Source of the DNA: Anaerolineales bacterium UBA3082
GTDB lineage: Bacteria > Chloroflexota > Anaerolineae > UBA7937
Assembly: GCA_002366595.1 (NCBI GenBank)
Contig: DFBK01000029.1
Coordinates: 1 to 38,001, forward strand
Direction: 5' to 3'
DNA length: 38,001 bases
Positions 30,576 to 37,997 of this stretch are shown here, piece after piece. Numbering within the stretch: position 1 is the stretch's first letter; each line of letters starts with the position of its first letter. The position numbers and the translations under genes are program-made. The notes beneath the pieces are model-generated. The model searched no databases. It was not told the origin of the DNA and saw only the letters and a program-made list of their open reading frames with translations.

Positions 30576-31892
30576 ATGCTCAAAGACAGAGTGGTCATCA
30601 TGGGCGCTGCAGGGCGCGACTTCCACAACTTCAACCTTTACTTCCGCGATAACCCAAACTACGAGGTCGTAGCCTTCACCGCTACCCAGATCCCCAATAT
30701 CGAACGCCGAACCTACCCTCCAGAACTGTCGGGGCCCCTCTATCCCCAGGGCATCCCCATCTACCCCGAAGAGGAACTGACCACCCTTATACAAAAGCAT
30801 GATGTAGACCAAGTTATCTTCGCCTATTCTGACATCTCCCACGAGTATGTGATGCATAAAGCCTCGGAGGTACTAGCCGCTGGAGCCGACTTTCGGCTCC
30901 TGGGCCCCAAGGCTACCATGCTTAAAGCGGGCCTCCCCGTCATCTCTATTTGCGCTGTCCGCACCGGCTCCGGCAAGAGCCAGACCTCCCGGCGGGTCTC
31001 CGATATCCTCAAAAAGATGGGAAAGAAGGTGGTAGTAGTCCGCCACCCCATGCCCTACGGCGACCTGGCCAAACAAGCCTGTCAGCGCTTCGCCACCTAT
31101 GAAGACCTCAATAGATACGAATGCACCATCGAGGAGCGAGAGGAGTATGAACCCCATATCAACCGGGGCACCGTGGTCTATGCGGGGGTGGATTACGAAG
31201 AGATATTGCGCCAAGCGGAGACGGAAGCCGATATCATCCTCTGGGATGGGGGGAACAACGACCTCCCCTTCTGCTGGCCAGACCTGCACATCGTGGTGGC
31301 GGACCCCCATCGGCCAGGCCACGAACTCCGCTACCACCCCGGGGAGAGTAACATCCGCCTGGCTGACGTGGTGATAATCAACAAGATAGATACCGCTAAC
31401 CAAGAAGATGTAGCCCTGGTCGAGGAGAATATCAAGAACCTAAACTCCAGGGCCCTGGTAGTCAAAGCCAACTCCCCCATCTTCGTGGAGGATCCGGGGG
31501 CCATCAAGGGGAAACGGGTCCTAGTGATAGAAGACGGCCCCACCCTCACTCATGGAGAGATGGCCTATGGCGCGGGGGTGGTGGCCGCCCGCCGCTTCGG
31601 CGCTAGAGAGATCGTCGACCCCCGCCCTTACGCCGTGGGCTCCATAGGGGATACATACACTCGATACCCTACCACCGGCCCTGTTCTCCCCGCCATGGGC
31701 TATGATAAAGAACAGATAGAGGAACTGGAGGCCACCATAAACGACACCCCTTGCGACTTGGTGCTGGTAGCCACCCCCATCGACCTCCGCCGCCTCATAG
31801 ATATGGAAAAGCCCAGCGACCGGGTCCGCTATGAACTGGAGGAGATCAGCCACCCCAACCTGGAAGAGATCATAAGAGAGCGATTTGGATAA
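30576..31892 (+). CDS. Cyclic 2,3-diphosphoglycerate synthetase-like GTPase
   Basis: The 438-residue protein has a Rossmann-like N-terminal part (RVVIMGAAGRDFHNFN, IPIYPEEEL). A P-loop follows at 131-135 in AVRTGSGKSQTSRRV, then DIILWDGGNNDLPF and the NKID box in VVIINKIDTA. These features match the cyclic 2,3-diphosphoglycerate synthetase-related family, which also occurs in many bacteria and often beside carbamate or amino acid genes. True synthesis of cyclic diphosphoglycerate in this organism is not shown. ATG 30576 has AAAGGAGCATCA upstream; the longer frame to 30561 is not needed. Confidence 0.82.
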   Translation: MLKDRVVIMGAAGRDFHNFNLYFRDNPNYEVVAFTATQIPNIERRTYPPELSGPLYPQGIPIYPEEELTTLIQKHDVDQVIFAYSDISHEYVMHKASEVLAAGADFRLLGPKATMLKAGLPVISICAVRTGSGKSQTSRRVSDILKKMGKKVVVVRHPMPYGDLAKQACQRFATYEDLNRYECTIEEREEYEPHINRGTVVYAGVDYEEILRQAETEADIILWDGGNNDLPFCWPDLHIVVADPHRPGHELRYHPGESNIRLADVVIINKIDTANQEDVALVEENIKNLNSRALVVKANSPIFVEDPGAIKGKRVLVIEDGPTLTHGEMAYGAGVVAARRFGAREIVDPRPYAVGSIGDTYTRYPTTGPVLPAMGYDKEQIEELEATINDTPCDLVLVATPIDLRRLIDMEKPSDRVRYELEEISHPNLEEIIRERFG

Positions 31893-31947
31893 GCGGTCTT
31901 AGAAGGGGAGCGTTTGCGTCTTTTGGTAATCGAGAGAGGTACCGGCT

Positions 31948-32835
31948 ATGGGTCTTGATCTGGATTTGCAGGCCATCATCGTCTGGCTTTCCACGACCGG
32001 CGTACGTATCCTCATTATCATCCTAGCCAGCCTCCTGGGCTACTATCTGCTCCGCTTAATAAGCCGCCAACTCGAAAGGCTAGTTAAGGTTGAGGAATAT
32101 GCCACCGTCAACGAGCGGGAGCAGCGGGTCAAGACCCTCACTACCATCTTGAGACGCACCGGTTTAGTCCTCATCGCTGCTATAGCGGCGGTGATGATCC
32201 TGAGCGAACTGGGGTTAAATGTAGGCCCCATCATCGCTGGAGCCGGCATCGCTGGCCTAGCCATCGGCTTCGGGGCCCAAACGCTGGTGAAGGACATCAT
32301 ATCCGGCTTCTTCATTCTCCTAGAAAACCAGTTCACCATCGGCGACGTGATCAGCGTGGGAGGTATAAGCGGCGGGGTGGAGAAGATGACCCTGCGGGCC
32401 ACCTTCCTCCGCGATCTGGAGGGCACCCTCCATGTGATCCCCAACGGCAAGATCCGCATCCTTTCTAACAAGACAAAAGGGTGGGCGCGGGCGATAGTCG
32501 ACGTGGGGGTAGCCTACAAAGAGGATGTGGATCGGGTATTGGCTACCTTAGAGAGGATCGGGCAGGAGATGTGGCACGATGAGGGTTGTCGCCCCCTCTT
32601 GTTGGAAGAACCCGCCGTCTCTGGTGTCGAGGAACTCGGCGACTCCGCCATGACCCTGAGGATAATGGTCAAGACCCAACCGGGGAAGCAGTGGGAGGTC
32701 TCCCGGGAACTGCGCAAGCGGATCAAAGAGACCTTCGAGGAAGAAGAGATCGAGATGCCTTATCCCACGCAAGTGCGTATCACTCACGTGGCCTTCGAAT
32801 CTCCACCGCCCAGAAGAGATGAAGGAAACGAGTAG
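31948..32835 (+). CDS. Mechanosensitive ion channel, MscS family
   Basis: The 295-residue protein has helices at about 12-36, 66-88 and 90-115. The pore helix GAGIAGLAIGFGAQTLVKDIISGFFILLENQF is a strong MscS match, and the beta domain follows (IGDVISVGGISGGVEKMTLRATFLRD, VIPNGKI). It acts as a tension-gated release valve during osmotic downshift. It lies between the CoA-transferase/GTPase group and the thiolases and looks unrelated to them. GAGAGGTACCGGCT precedes the ATG. Confidence 0.93.
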   Translation: MGLDLDLQAIIVWLSTTGVRILIIILASLLGYYLLRLISRQLERLVKVEEYATVNEREQRVKTLTTILRRTGLVLIAAIAAVMILSELGLNVGPIIAGAGIAGLAIGFGAQTLVKDIISGFFILLENQFTIGDVISVGGISGGVEKMTLRATFLRDLEGTLHVIPNGKIRILSNKTKGWARAIVDVGVAYKEDVDRVLATLERIGQEMWHDEGCRPLLLEEPAVSGVEELGDSAMTLRIMVKTQPGKQWEVSRELRKRIKETFEEEEIEMPYPTQVRITHVAFESPPPRRDEGNE

Positions 32836-32976
32836 ACGATTGTCTCTTTATGCATTGGAAGCACTGAAGAGGAGCGACTAGGTTGAACCCCTTGGATTTT
32901 GAGGTTAAATCGGCTGGAACAGGAAACTTAAGCGCGGCCTGGCTTCCTGGCACCACTTATGAAGAAGGAGGTCCTC

Positions 32977-34125
32977 ATGACTCAAGTAGCCATCGTCGGG
33001 GTGGGGTATTCCGGCTTCCGCACCATCACACCGGACGTCTCTTATAAGGAACTGATGTATGAAGCGGCGGTTAAGGCCTACGAGGATGCCGGCGTCGACC
33101 CCCGGCGAGATGTCGATAGTTTCGTTTCCGTAGCCGAGGACTTCAACGAGGGGACTAGCATCTTCGACGAATATGTCCCCGACCAGTTGGGGGGCGTCCT
33201 CAAGCCCGTTCATACCATCTCCGGCGAGGGGATCCACGGCCTCATCGCCGCCTACATGCAGATCCTCACTGGGGCTATGGACATCGTGGTCGTCGAGGCC
33301 CATAGCAAGGCCTCCAACATCCTCACCCTACCCCACATCCTCGCCTACGCCATGGACCCGGTCCTCAACCGGCCCCTAAGCGCCAACCCTCTCTTCATCG
33401 CCGGGATGGAGATGAACCGCTTCCTCTTGGAGACGGGAACCACCGAGGAGCAGTGCGCACGGGTGGTGGCCAAGAACCGCTCCAACGCACTATTGAACCC
33501 CTCGGCCGCTTACGGGGCCACACTCGGCGTGGGGGATGTCCTCGCTTCCGAGATGCTCTCCTGGCCCCTCAAGCGGTTGGAGGTCGCCTCTCACGCCGAT
33601 GGAGCCATCGTCATAGTCCTGGCTTCCGACGGTGCAGCCCAGGAGTTGACCGATCTCCCCATCTGGATTCAGGGGGTGGGTTGGTGCAACGACTCCTTCT
33701 CCCTGGAGACCAGAGAATGGGCGGGAGCCTACTACGCCCATCGCGCGGCCCAGATGGCCTACCGAATGGCTGGCATCAGGAACCCTCAAGGCGAGATCGA
33801 CTTCGCCGAACTGGATGATACCTTCGCCTATAAGGAGTTGCAACACCTGGAGGCCGCGGGCCTCTGCCGGACCGGAGAGGCGGGGCTCCTCACCGAAGAG
33901 GGGTACACCGAACTGGATGGTGCTCTGCCCGTCAACCCCTCGGGAGGAAGCCTGGGAGTGGGGCACCTTTTGGATGCCTCGGGGCTGGCCCGGGTCCTGG
34001 AGGTGGTTCTGCAACTTAGGGGTGAAGCCGGGGAACGACAACTCCCCGATGTGGAGACCGGCCTGGCCCTAGGCTGGCGGGGCCTCCCCACCACAAGCGG
34101 GGCGGCGGTAGTATTGAGTGTTTAG
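32977..34125 (+). CDS. Thiolase-fold protein (SCP-x/lipid-transfer type) lacking the usual nucleophilic Cys
   Basis: The 382-residue protein starts at ATG 32977 with AAGGAGGTCCTC upstream. It begins VAIVGVGYSGFRT and has the SCP-x-type C-terminal NPSGGSLGVGHLLDASGL. In active thiolases the nucleophilic Cys sits in a C-x-S-G loop; aligned here is ISGEG with Ser82. The usual Glu/Asn-x-His is ELDDTFAYKE, and the final Cys position is LPTTSG. His330 in VGHL is kept. Such changes suggest a non-thiolase activity (retro-aldol or acyl transfer) or a structural subunit. Its paralogue at 35539 has other replacements. It is one of two thiolase-fold genes in this block, both likely to work with the DUF35 proteins at 37007 and 37527. 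Confidence 0.85.
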   Translation: MTQVAIVGVGYSGFRTITPDVSYKELMYEAAVKAYEDAGVDPRRDVDSFVSVAEDFNEGTSIFDEYVPDQLGGVLKPVHTISGEGIHGLIAAYMQILTGAMDIVVVEAHSKASNILTLPHILAYAMDPVLNRPLSANPLFIAGMEMNRFLLETGTTEEQCARVVAKNRSNALLNPSAAYGATLGVGDVLASEMLSWPLKRLEVASHADGAIVIVLASDGAAQELTDLPIWIQGVGWCNDSFSLETREWAGAYYAHRAAQMAYRMAGIRNPQGEIDFAELDDTFAYKELQHLEAAGLCRTGEAGLLTEEGYTELDGALPVNPSGGSLGVGHLLDASGLARVLEVVLQLRGEAGERQLPDVETGLALGWRGLPTTSGAAVVLSV

Positions 34126-34128
34126 ATT

Positions 34129-34362
34129 ATGGAACGAGAGGAGATCGAAGGGCGAAACATCTACCTGGCCGCTCTGCGGCGGCTGACTGGGGAAGAGCGG
34201 CTGACTCTGGCCTTTGAACTCCGAGAGTTGGTGATGGAGGTGGCCAGAGCCGGCATCCAGGCTCAGCATCCCCATCTCAAAGATGAGGAGGTGCAGGCCA
34301 TCCTCGCCAGAAGGGTAATGGAGGCTAATGGGGCTGCGCGAATTCTTGATTCAAGCCGTTGA
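34129..34362 (+). CDS. Small antitoxin-like protein (MenA1/Rv0078B-related type)
   Basis: The 77-residue helical protein contains LRRLTGEERLTLAFELRELVMEVARAGIQAQHPHLKDEEVQAILARR. The pattern 'E(R/Q)L..AFEL.E...E.ARAGI.A.HP...(D/E)E' recurs in small proteins encoded just ahead of nucleotidyltransferase toxins, including the Rv0078B-related antitoxin group. It starts three bases after the thiolase stop, with no ribosome site, so it is probably coupled. It overlaps the next gene by 35 bases. The assignment is by recall and context, not by a search. Confidence 0.6.
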   Translation: MEREEIEGRNIYLAALRRLTGEERLTLAFELRELVMEVARAGIQAQHPHLKDEEVQAILARRVMEANGAARILDSSR

Positions 34363-34876
34363 TATACTCGATCAACTGAATACCCCCTATATAGTAACCG
34401 GGGCCCTAGCGGTCAGTTTCTACGGGCTACCGCGCACCACCCACGACATCGATTTGGTGATCGAACTGAAACAAAAACATGTTGCCCCTCTGGTTAAGGC
34501 TTTCTCCAAAGAGTTCTACATCAGTTCAAAAGCCGTCCAAGAGGCGATAAGCCGATCTTCGGTTTTCAATGTGATCGATCCCCGGTCAGGGCTGAAGATC
34601 GATTTCTGGATAGCACGCCCCGAAGCCTTCGACCGAGAACGGTTCCGCCGCCGCCGTCAAGAGCCCCTTTTCAACCGTTCGCTGTGGCTCCCTTCTCCCG
34701 AGGATGTGATCCTGTCAAAACTCTTGTGGTACAAGGAGTCAAAGAGCGATAAGCACTTTGTGGACGCTAAAGGCGTATGGGAGATGATGGAAGGTTCACT
34801 GGACGCTTCCTACCTCCAGGAATGGGCAGACAGGCTATCAGTAGCGAATTCGCTGGTCAGACTGCAAAAGGAGTAG
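34328..34876 (+). CDS. Nucleotidyltransferase toxin-like protein (MenT/AbiEii/DUF6036 type)
   Basis: The 182-residue protein has the polymerase-beta-type core: TPYIVTGALAVSFYGLPRTTHDIDLVIE, with the GALA loop and D-x-D (DID), and a further Asp in KIDFWIA. It then has LPSPEDVILSKLLWYKE, a signature of the AbiEii/MenT-type group, whose members add nucleotides to tRNA ends or other targets. The partner at 34129 overlaps it by 35 bases, as in toxin-antitoxin operons. It sits inside an otherwise metabolic operon, so it is probably an insertion. TGGAGG lies five bases before the ATG. Confidence 0.75.
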   Translation: MGLREFLIQAVDILDQLNTPYIVTGALAVSFYGLPRTTHDIDLVIELKQKHVAPLVKAFSKEFYISSKAVQEAISRSSVFNVIDPRSGLKIDFWIARPEAFDRERFRRRRQEPLFNRSLWLPSPEDVILSKLLWYKESKSDKHFVDAKGVWEMMEGSLDASYLQEWADRLSVANSLVRLQKE

Positions 34877-34943
34877 CCTACGGATTAGCCCCGATAGCGG
34901 CCTCCCCACCAACAGCGGAGCGGTTGTCATCTTGAGCAACTGA
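34873..34943 (+). pseudogene. Remnant of a thiolase C-terminus
   Basis: The frame ending at the TGA (34941-34943) encodes DSGLPTNSGAVVILSN, which matches the last residues of the thiolase at 32977 (RGLPTTSGAAVVLSV): 10 of 14 residues from GLPT on are identical. Just upstream a different frame gives AYGLAP, matching TGLALG of the same protein, which implies a frameshift. So the last roughly 23 codons of a lost or duplicated thiolase are left behind, directly after the nucleotidyltransferase gene. Confidence 0.75.
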
Positions 34944-34969
34944 GTCAACGGATGGAAAACGGATAAACG
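34944..34969. repeat. GTCAACGGAT repeat, left copy flanking the GxxExxY gene
   Basis: The unit is GTCAACGGAT, 5 bases, then ACGGATAAAC. It recurs in the same orientation at 35433-35458 and inverted at 35483-35509. The GxxExxY gene lies between the first two. Confidence 0.8.
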
Positions 34970-34975
34970 AATATT

Positions 34976-35425
34976 ATGAAAAGAGAAGCCACGCTGGTGG
35001 AGAATGCTCCACATAAGGAGATAACCTATAAAATTATCGGCGCAGCGATGGCCGTGCATAATGACCTGGGTCCTGGCCACCGAGAAGAGGTATATCAAAG
35101 AGCACTGGCGACTAAACTTCTGGAAGCCGGGCTATCCTTTCAAGAACAAATGCCCATTGAGATATTCGACGAAAATGACGTCGTGGTCGGCCTCTATAAC
35201 CCCGATTACATCGTGGAAGAGAAGGTTATCACGGAGATAAAGGCCCACTCCCATCCCCTTACTAATGATGACCTTGCCCAGGTAATAGACTACTTCGCGG
35301 GAATCGAGTGCCCGGTCGCTCTACTCATCAACTTCGGAAGGCCTCGCCTAGAGTTCAAACGCCTCTTCCCACCCAAGAAGATAAGAGAGCATAGGAGAAA
35401 GAAGTGGGGGAAGAAGTTGGAGTAA
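34976..35425 (+). CDS. GxxExxY protein (TIGR04256, PD-(D/E)XK-like)
   Basis: The 149-residue protein has the family motif GHREEVYQ (G-x-x-E-x-x-Y). It also carries QMPIEIFDENDVVVGLYNPDYIVEEKVITEIKA, in which D...(20)...EIKA resembles a PD-(D/E)XK nuclease core, and QVIDYFAGIECPVALLINFGRPRLEFKRL. The family has no settled function and often appears as a scattered single-gene cassette. Here it is bounded by similar 26-base repeats. The start ATG has no clear ribosome site. Confidence 0.85.
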   Translation: MKREATLVENAPHKEITYKIIGAAMAVHNDLGPGHREEVYQRALATKLLEAGLSFQEQMPIEIFDENDVVVGLYNPDYIVEEKVITEIKAHSHPLTNDDLAQVIDYFAGIECPVALLINFGRPRLEFKRLFPPKKIREHRRKKWGKKLE

Positions 35426-35432
35426 GCAATGC

Positions 35433-35509
35433 GTCAACGGATAACAAACGGATAAACAGATGGACAGAAGACGCAAGTATCCGTTTATCCGTTGCTCCCA
35501 TCCGCTGAC
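35433..35509. repeat. GTCAACGGAT repeat, right copy plus inverted copy forming a large hairpin
   Basis: The right copy (35433-35458, GTCAACGGAT then ACGGATAAAC) faces an inverted copy: GTTTATCCGT (35483-35492) and ATCCGCTGAC (35500-35509). Together they can form an imperfect stem of about 26 bases around a 24-base loop. It lies just before thiolase 2. Confidence 0.8.
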
Positions 35510-35538
35510 ACCTATTCACATATCAAGGAGGAATGCAC

Positions 35539-36705
35539 ATGGGTATGCGAAAAGTAGCCGTTGTGGGAGCGGGGATGACCAAGTTCGTCCGCCGAGCCCA
35601 GGAGACGGGCCAGGAACTGGCCTACTTGGCCTCCAAGATGGCCCTCGATTCCTGCGAACTCACCCTGGAGGACATAGATAGCGTAGCCTTAGGCACCGGC
35701 CCTGACGCCTTCGATGGCGTCCATATGAAAGGTGAGTACCTAAGCGATGGGGCTGGAGCCTGGGGCAAGCCGTATATGAGGTCTTACGTGGGCGGTGGCA
35801 CCGGCGTCTTCGCTGCCATCCAAGGCTGGTACCATGTGGCCTCAGGCCTCTTCGATACCTGCCTTGTGGTCTGCGAGGAGAAGATGTCCACCTGTCAACC
35901 TCATCCTCAGGGGGCTTTCATGACCATCTTCGACCATACCACTGAACGTCCCCTGAGGCCCAACCTTCTTTGGATCTTCGCCCTGGAGATGAACCGGTAT
36001 ATGCATAGACACGGGCTGGAGAAGAAGGACATCGCGCTGGTTTCGGTGAAAAACAAGCGGAACGCCGCCGACCACCCCTGCGCCCTTCTGGGCGACCCCA
36101 ACATCACGGTGGAAGATGTGCTGGCCTCTGAGGTTTTGGCCTGGCCGGTGCAGCGACTGGACGTTAGTCCCGTCACCGATGGGGCGGTAGCCATCGTCTT
36201 GGCCTCGGAGAACATCGCCAAGCGGATCACCGATAAGCCGGTCTGGATTCGAGGCGTGGGCTGGTCGCTAGACACCGCTTATTGGACCAACCGCGACCTC
36301 TACTACCCCAAGTATGTCGAATACGCCGCCCGCATGGCCTACGATATGGCCGGTATCACCGAGCCACGCAAAGAGATCCACATCGTCGAGCCCTACGACC
36401 CCTTCGACTACAAGGAACTCCATCACCTAGAAGGTCTGCTTCTGGCCGATAAAGGGGAGGCACCCCGCCTCACCGCCGATGGGGTCACCCAGCGAGATGG
36501 GGATATGCCCGTCTGCCCCTCAGGGGGTCTCTTAGGGGTTGGCAACCCCATCGCCGCCGCCGGTCTCATGAAAGTAGCCGAACTCTTCTGGCAACTCCGC
36601 GGCGAGGCGGGGAAGCGCCAGGTTCCCGGCAAGCCTCGAACTGGCTTGGCTCAAGCCTGGGGCGACCTCATGCAGGTGGGTACGGTGGTGATACTAGGAA
36701 TCTAG
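35539..36705 (+). CDS. Thiolase-fold protein 2, lacking the usual nucleophilic Cys and catalytic His
   Basis: The 388-residue paralogue of the gene at 32977 starts at ATG 35539, seven bases after AAGGAGG (ATG 35533 is too close and ATG 35545 is possible). It begins KVAVVGAGMTKF. At the Cys loop it reads RSYVGGGTG, with Tyr83 at the aligned nucleophile position. The GHP motif is GVGNP (Asn in place of His), and the end is MQVGTVVILG with no Cys. The PSGGLLGVG stretch is kept. Missing all thiolase residues, it is more likely a subunit or lyase than a thiolase. The next genes (TIGR04076 and two DUF35) follow within 8, 2 and 13 bases, so a complex is likely. Confidence 0.85.
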   Translation: MGMRKVAVVGAGMTKFVRRAQETGQELAYLASKMALDSCELTLEDIDSVALGTGPDAFDGVHMKGEYLSDGAGAWGKPYMRSYVGGGTGVFAAIQGWYHVASGLFDTCLVVCEEKMSTCQPHPQGAFMTIFDHTTERPLRPNLLWIFALEMNRYMHRHGLEKKDIALVSVKNKRNAADHPCALLGDPNITVEDVLASEVLAWPVQRLDVSPVTDGAVAIVLASENIAKRITDKPVWIRGVGWSLDTAYWTNRDLYYPKYVEYAARMAYDMAGITEPRKEIHIVEPYDPFDYKELHHLEGLLLADKGEAPRLTADGVTQRDGDMPVCPSGGLLGVGNPIAAAGLMKVAELFWQLRGEAGKRQVPGKPRTGLAQAWGDLMQVGTVVILGI

Positions 36706-36713
36706 GGGGGAAG

Positions 36714-37004
36714 ATGGCAGATTATGGCTTCAACATCAAAGTTACCGTCAAAGAGATCAACGGCGACTGTGAGATTCATAAGGTCGGTGACGAGATAGTG
36801 TGTGACGGATTAACCTTTGAAGGTAGGATATGCTCTGTCGCCCTCGCCTCCATGTTCCCTCATATCTATGCCCTGGCTTGGGGAGCAGAGTTCCCTTGGG
36901 ATGAGGATAGAGATATTACCACCTGGGCCTGTCCCGACCGGGGCAAGGTGATATTCGAACTCAGGCGGGATAGAAGCAACCCCTGGTACCAAAAGGAGAG
37001 ATAA
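36714..37004 (+). CDS. TIGR04076 family protein
   Basis: The 96-residue protein has the family course: IKVTVKEINGDCEIHKVGDEI, then GRICSVALASMFPHIYALAWGAEFPWDEDRDITTWACPD and a C-terminal VIFELRR. The conserved cysteines (20, 30, 39, and the CPD) suggest a metal or redox site. The function is not known; members often sit in anaerobic acyl-CoA or corrinoid gene groups. GGGGGGAAG precedes the ATG, eight bases after thiolase 2. Confidence 0.85.
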   Translation: MADYGFNIKVTVKEINGDCEIHKVGDEIVCDGLTFEGRICSVALASMFPHIYALAWGAEFPWDEDRDITTWACPDRGKVIFELRRDRSNPWYQKER

Positions 37005-37006
37005 AG

Positions 37007-37513
37007 ATGAGTATCAATATCAAGAAATTCCCTGGTACACCTTTGAGCAAAGAAGAGTTCGAAAAGAAGGTGCTCTCCATCTACCAAGTGCCCAAACTGG
37101 AGTACGCCTGGGACGCAGGAGTGGCCATCGGCCGGTATCTCGCAGAATTGAAAAAGGGCCACATCATCGGCATCAGGTGTCCCGAGTGCCGCCGCATCAT
37201 GGTCCCTCCCCGGGTGGTCTGCGAGTGGTGCTTCCGCCCCCTAAACGATTGGGGCTATCTTGAGGACACCGGCACCGTCAACACCTTCTCCTTATGCTAC
37301 GTCACCTGGGATATGCGACGGGTGAAGGAGCCGGAGATCCCCGCGGTCATCGAGATCGACGGCGCTTCGCCCGGCCATGGCATCATGCACCGCTTAGGCG
37401 AGATCGATCCCCAAGAGGTGAAGATCGGCATGAGGGTCAAAGCTGTCTGGAAGCCCGAAGAGGAACGGGCCGGAGCCATTACCGACATCAAATATTTCAA
37501 ACCTTTAGAATAG
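37007..37513 (+). CDS. DUF35 Zn-ribbon/OB-fold protein 1
   Basis: The 168-residue protein has the rubredoxin-like ribbon CPEC (58-61) and CEWC (72-75), followed by an OB-fold (GTVNTFSLCYVTW, PEIPAVIEIDGASPGHGIMHRLGEI, GMRVKAVWKP). DUF35 proteins bridge or channel acyl-CoA between thiolases and partner enzymes in archaea and in bacterial steroid or aromatic breakdown. An N-terminal extension of about 45 residues before the ribbon is seen in both tandem copies. AAAGGAGAGATAAAG precedes the ATG. Confidence 0.93.
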   Translation: MSINIKKFPGTPLSKEEFEKKVLSIYQVPKLEYAWDAGVAIGRYLAELKKGHIIGIRCPECRRIMVPPRVVCEWCFRPLNDWGYLEDTGTVNTFSLCYVTWDMRRVKEPEIPAVIEIDGASPGHGIMHRLGEIDPQEVKIGMRVKAVWKPEEERAGAITDIKYFKPLE

Positions 37514-37526
37514 GGAGGCGTGTGCT

Positions 37527-37997
37527 ATGTCACCCATAGAACGGATCACCAAGGCAGGCGATGCCAAGGCCTGGTACGGCGACATACCGATAGAGAGCCG
37601 CTACACCGCCGGGCTAGCGGGGGAGAGGTTCCTTCGAGCCTTGAAGGAGGGCAAGATCATGGGGGTCAAATGCCCGGAGTGCGAATTAATCTACCTGCCC
37701 CCACGCATCTTTTGCCCCTACTGCTTCTCCTCCCTCGAAGAGTGGGTGGAGGTAGGAAACCAGGGCACGGTCGAGACCTACACCATCCTCAATGTAGATC
37801 TGGACGGCAAACTTTTAGAGGAACCAAAAATAGTCGCCTTGGTTAACATAGACGGCACCCATGGAGGCCTAGTCCACTTCTTGGGCAAAGTCGAACTCGA
37901 CGAACTCTACATCGGCCTCCCCGTAGAAGCGGTCTTCAAACCCAAAAAGGAACGAGAGGGCTCCATCCTAGATATCAAATATTTCAGGCCCCTCTAG
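37527..37997 (+). CDS. DUF35 Zn-ribbon/OB-fold protein 2
   Basis: The 156-residue paralogue of the previous gene has the ribbon CPEC (49-52) and CPYC (63-66), then the OB-fold (GTVETYTILNVD, PKIVALVNIDGTHGGLVHFLGKVEL, GLPVEAVFKPKKEREGSILDIKYF). Two thiolase-fold and two DUF35 genes thus match in number, suggesting two pairs or a mixed complex. GGGAGGCGTGTGCT precedes the ATG. An AGGAGA at the last bases hints that another gene of the operon follows. Confidence 0.93.
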   Translation: MSPIERITKAGDAKAWYGDIPIESRYTAGLAGERFLRALKEGKIMGVKCPECELIYLPPRIFCPYCFSSLEEWVEVGNQGTVETYTILNVDLDGKLLEEPKIVALVNIDGTHGGLVHFLGKVELDELYIGLPVEAVFKPKKEREGSILDIKYFRPL

